From assembly GCF_034006665.1 (NCBI RefSeq), contig NZ_JAVESI010000036.1, positions 1 through 35,135 on the forward strand: 35,135 nucleotides of DNA, read 5' to 3'. Below the pieces are notes generated by a model. The model ran no database searches and had not been told where the DNA came from. It saw only the letters and a list, made by a program, of their open reading frames with translations. This document shows, in pieces, positions 33,905-35,135 of the stretch. The stretch is from Trichloromonas sp034006665 (GTDB lineage: Bacteria; Desulfobacterota; Desulfuromonadia; Desulfuromonadales; Trichloromonadaceae). Made by a program: the position numbers and the translations under genes. Every line of letters starts with the position of its first letter. Position 1 is the first letter of the stretch.

Positions 33905-33931
33905 ATAAACGAAGGCAACCGAAGCTGAAAG

Positions 33932-35135
<1,204 letters not shown>

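Overview
The window looks like a chromosomal accessory region of an anaerobic, metal- or sulfur-reducing deltaproteobacterium (Desulfuromonadales/Geobacter-like). This rests on the family memory of its housekeeping proteins: an Aquifex-type aconitase, ferritin-like proteins, a rubredoxin/metallo-beta-lactamase fusion, a lipoprotein cytochrome c and an apparent selenoprotein. No 16S or other marker is present, so the taxon is inferred. The protein-coding core is GC-rich. Several AT-rich or otherwise atypical islands sit in it.

Region 1 (1-12.6 kb) is the 3' part of a BREX type 1 phage-defence locus on the + strand. It contains a 5'-truncated pglX methyltransferase, a small R-x4-H (HEPN-like) gene translationally coupled to it, an AlbA_2/pglX-tail chimera, a DUF1016/YhcG-type PD-(D/E)XK nuclease, pglZ and brxL. 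An AT-rich membrane-anchored TerB/ankyrin protein follows, then an unknown gene on the opposite strand. brxA, brxB and brxC would lie left of the window. The pglX end shows recombination scars: a duplicated 3' tail, an AlbA_2 remnant and a small palindromic element inserted in frame.

Region 2 (13-23 kb) is mobile DNA on the - strand. It holds a very large tyrosine recombinase with four 24-bp-spaced direct repeats in front of its start. Beyond it are integron-type gene cassettes without a recognisable integron integrase: a 324-aa helical protein, a frameshifted trypsin-like protease and a two-gene unit (822-aa membrane protein plus 330-aa protein). attC-like sites lie at 16212-16287, 17271-17337 and about 18725-18772. 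Two divergent copies of a roughly 340-380 bp element (18337-18673 and 22658-23035) precede the protease gene and the two-gene unit. Each copy carries a promoter, a Shine-Dalgarno site, a tiny ORF and a terminator hairpin whose stem varies by paired changes. I consider these leader-like elements, with the cassettes they precede, the best candidate for an undescribed system.

Region 3 (23-29.7 kb) is ordinary metabolism and stress genes: a CDF cation transporter, an OsmC-like protein, a ferritin-like protein, 3-methyladenine DNA glycosylase I, a 2[4Fe-4S] ferredoxin, aconitase, a rubrerythrin-like ferritin and a VOC protein.

Region 4 (29.7-35.1 kb) mixes transposase debris (IS110-type and IS4-type) with a cytochrome c lipoprotein and a thioredoxin-like gene. 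That gene is interrupted by an in-frame TGA in a UxxC position, followed by a perfect hairpin with a GGTC loop; I read this as selenocysteine. A rubredoxin-like/metallo-beta-lactamase protein and the C-terminal part of a copper P-type ATPase complete the window.
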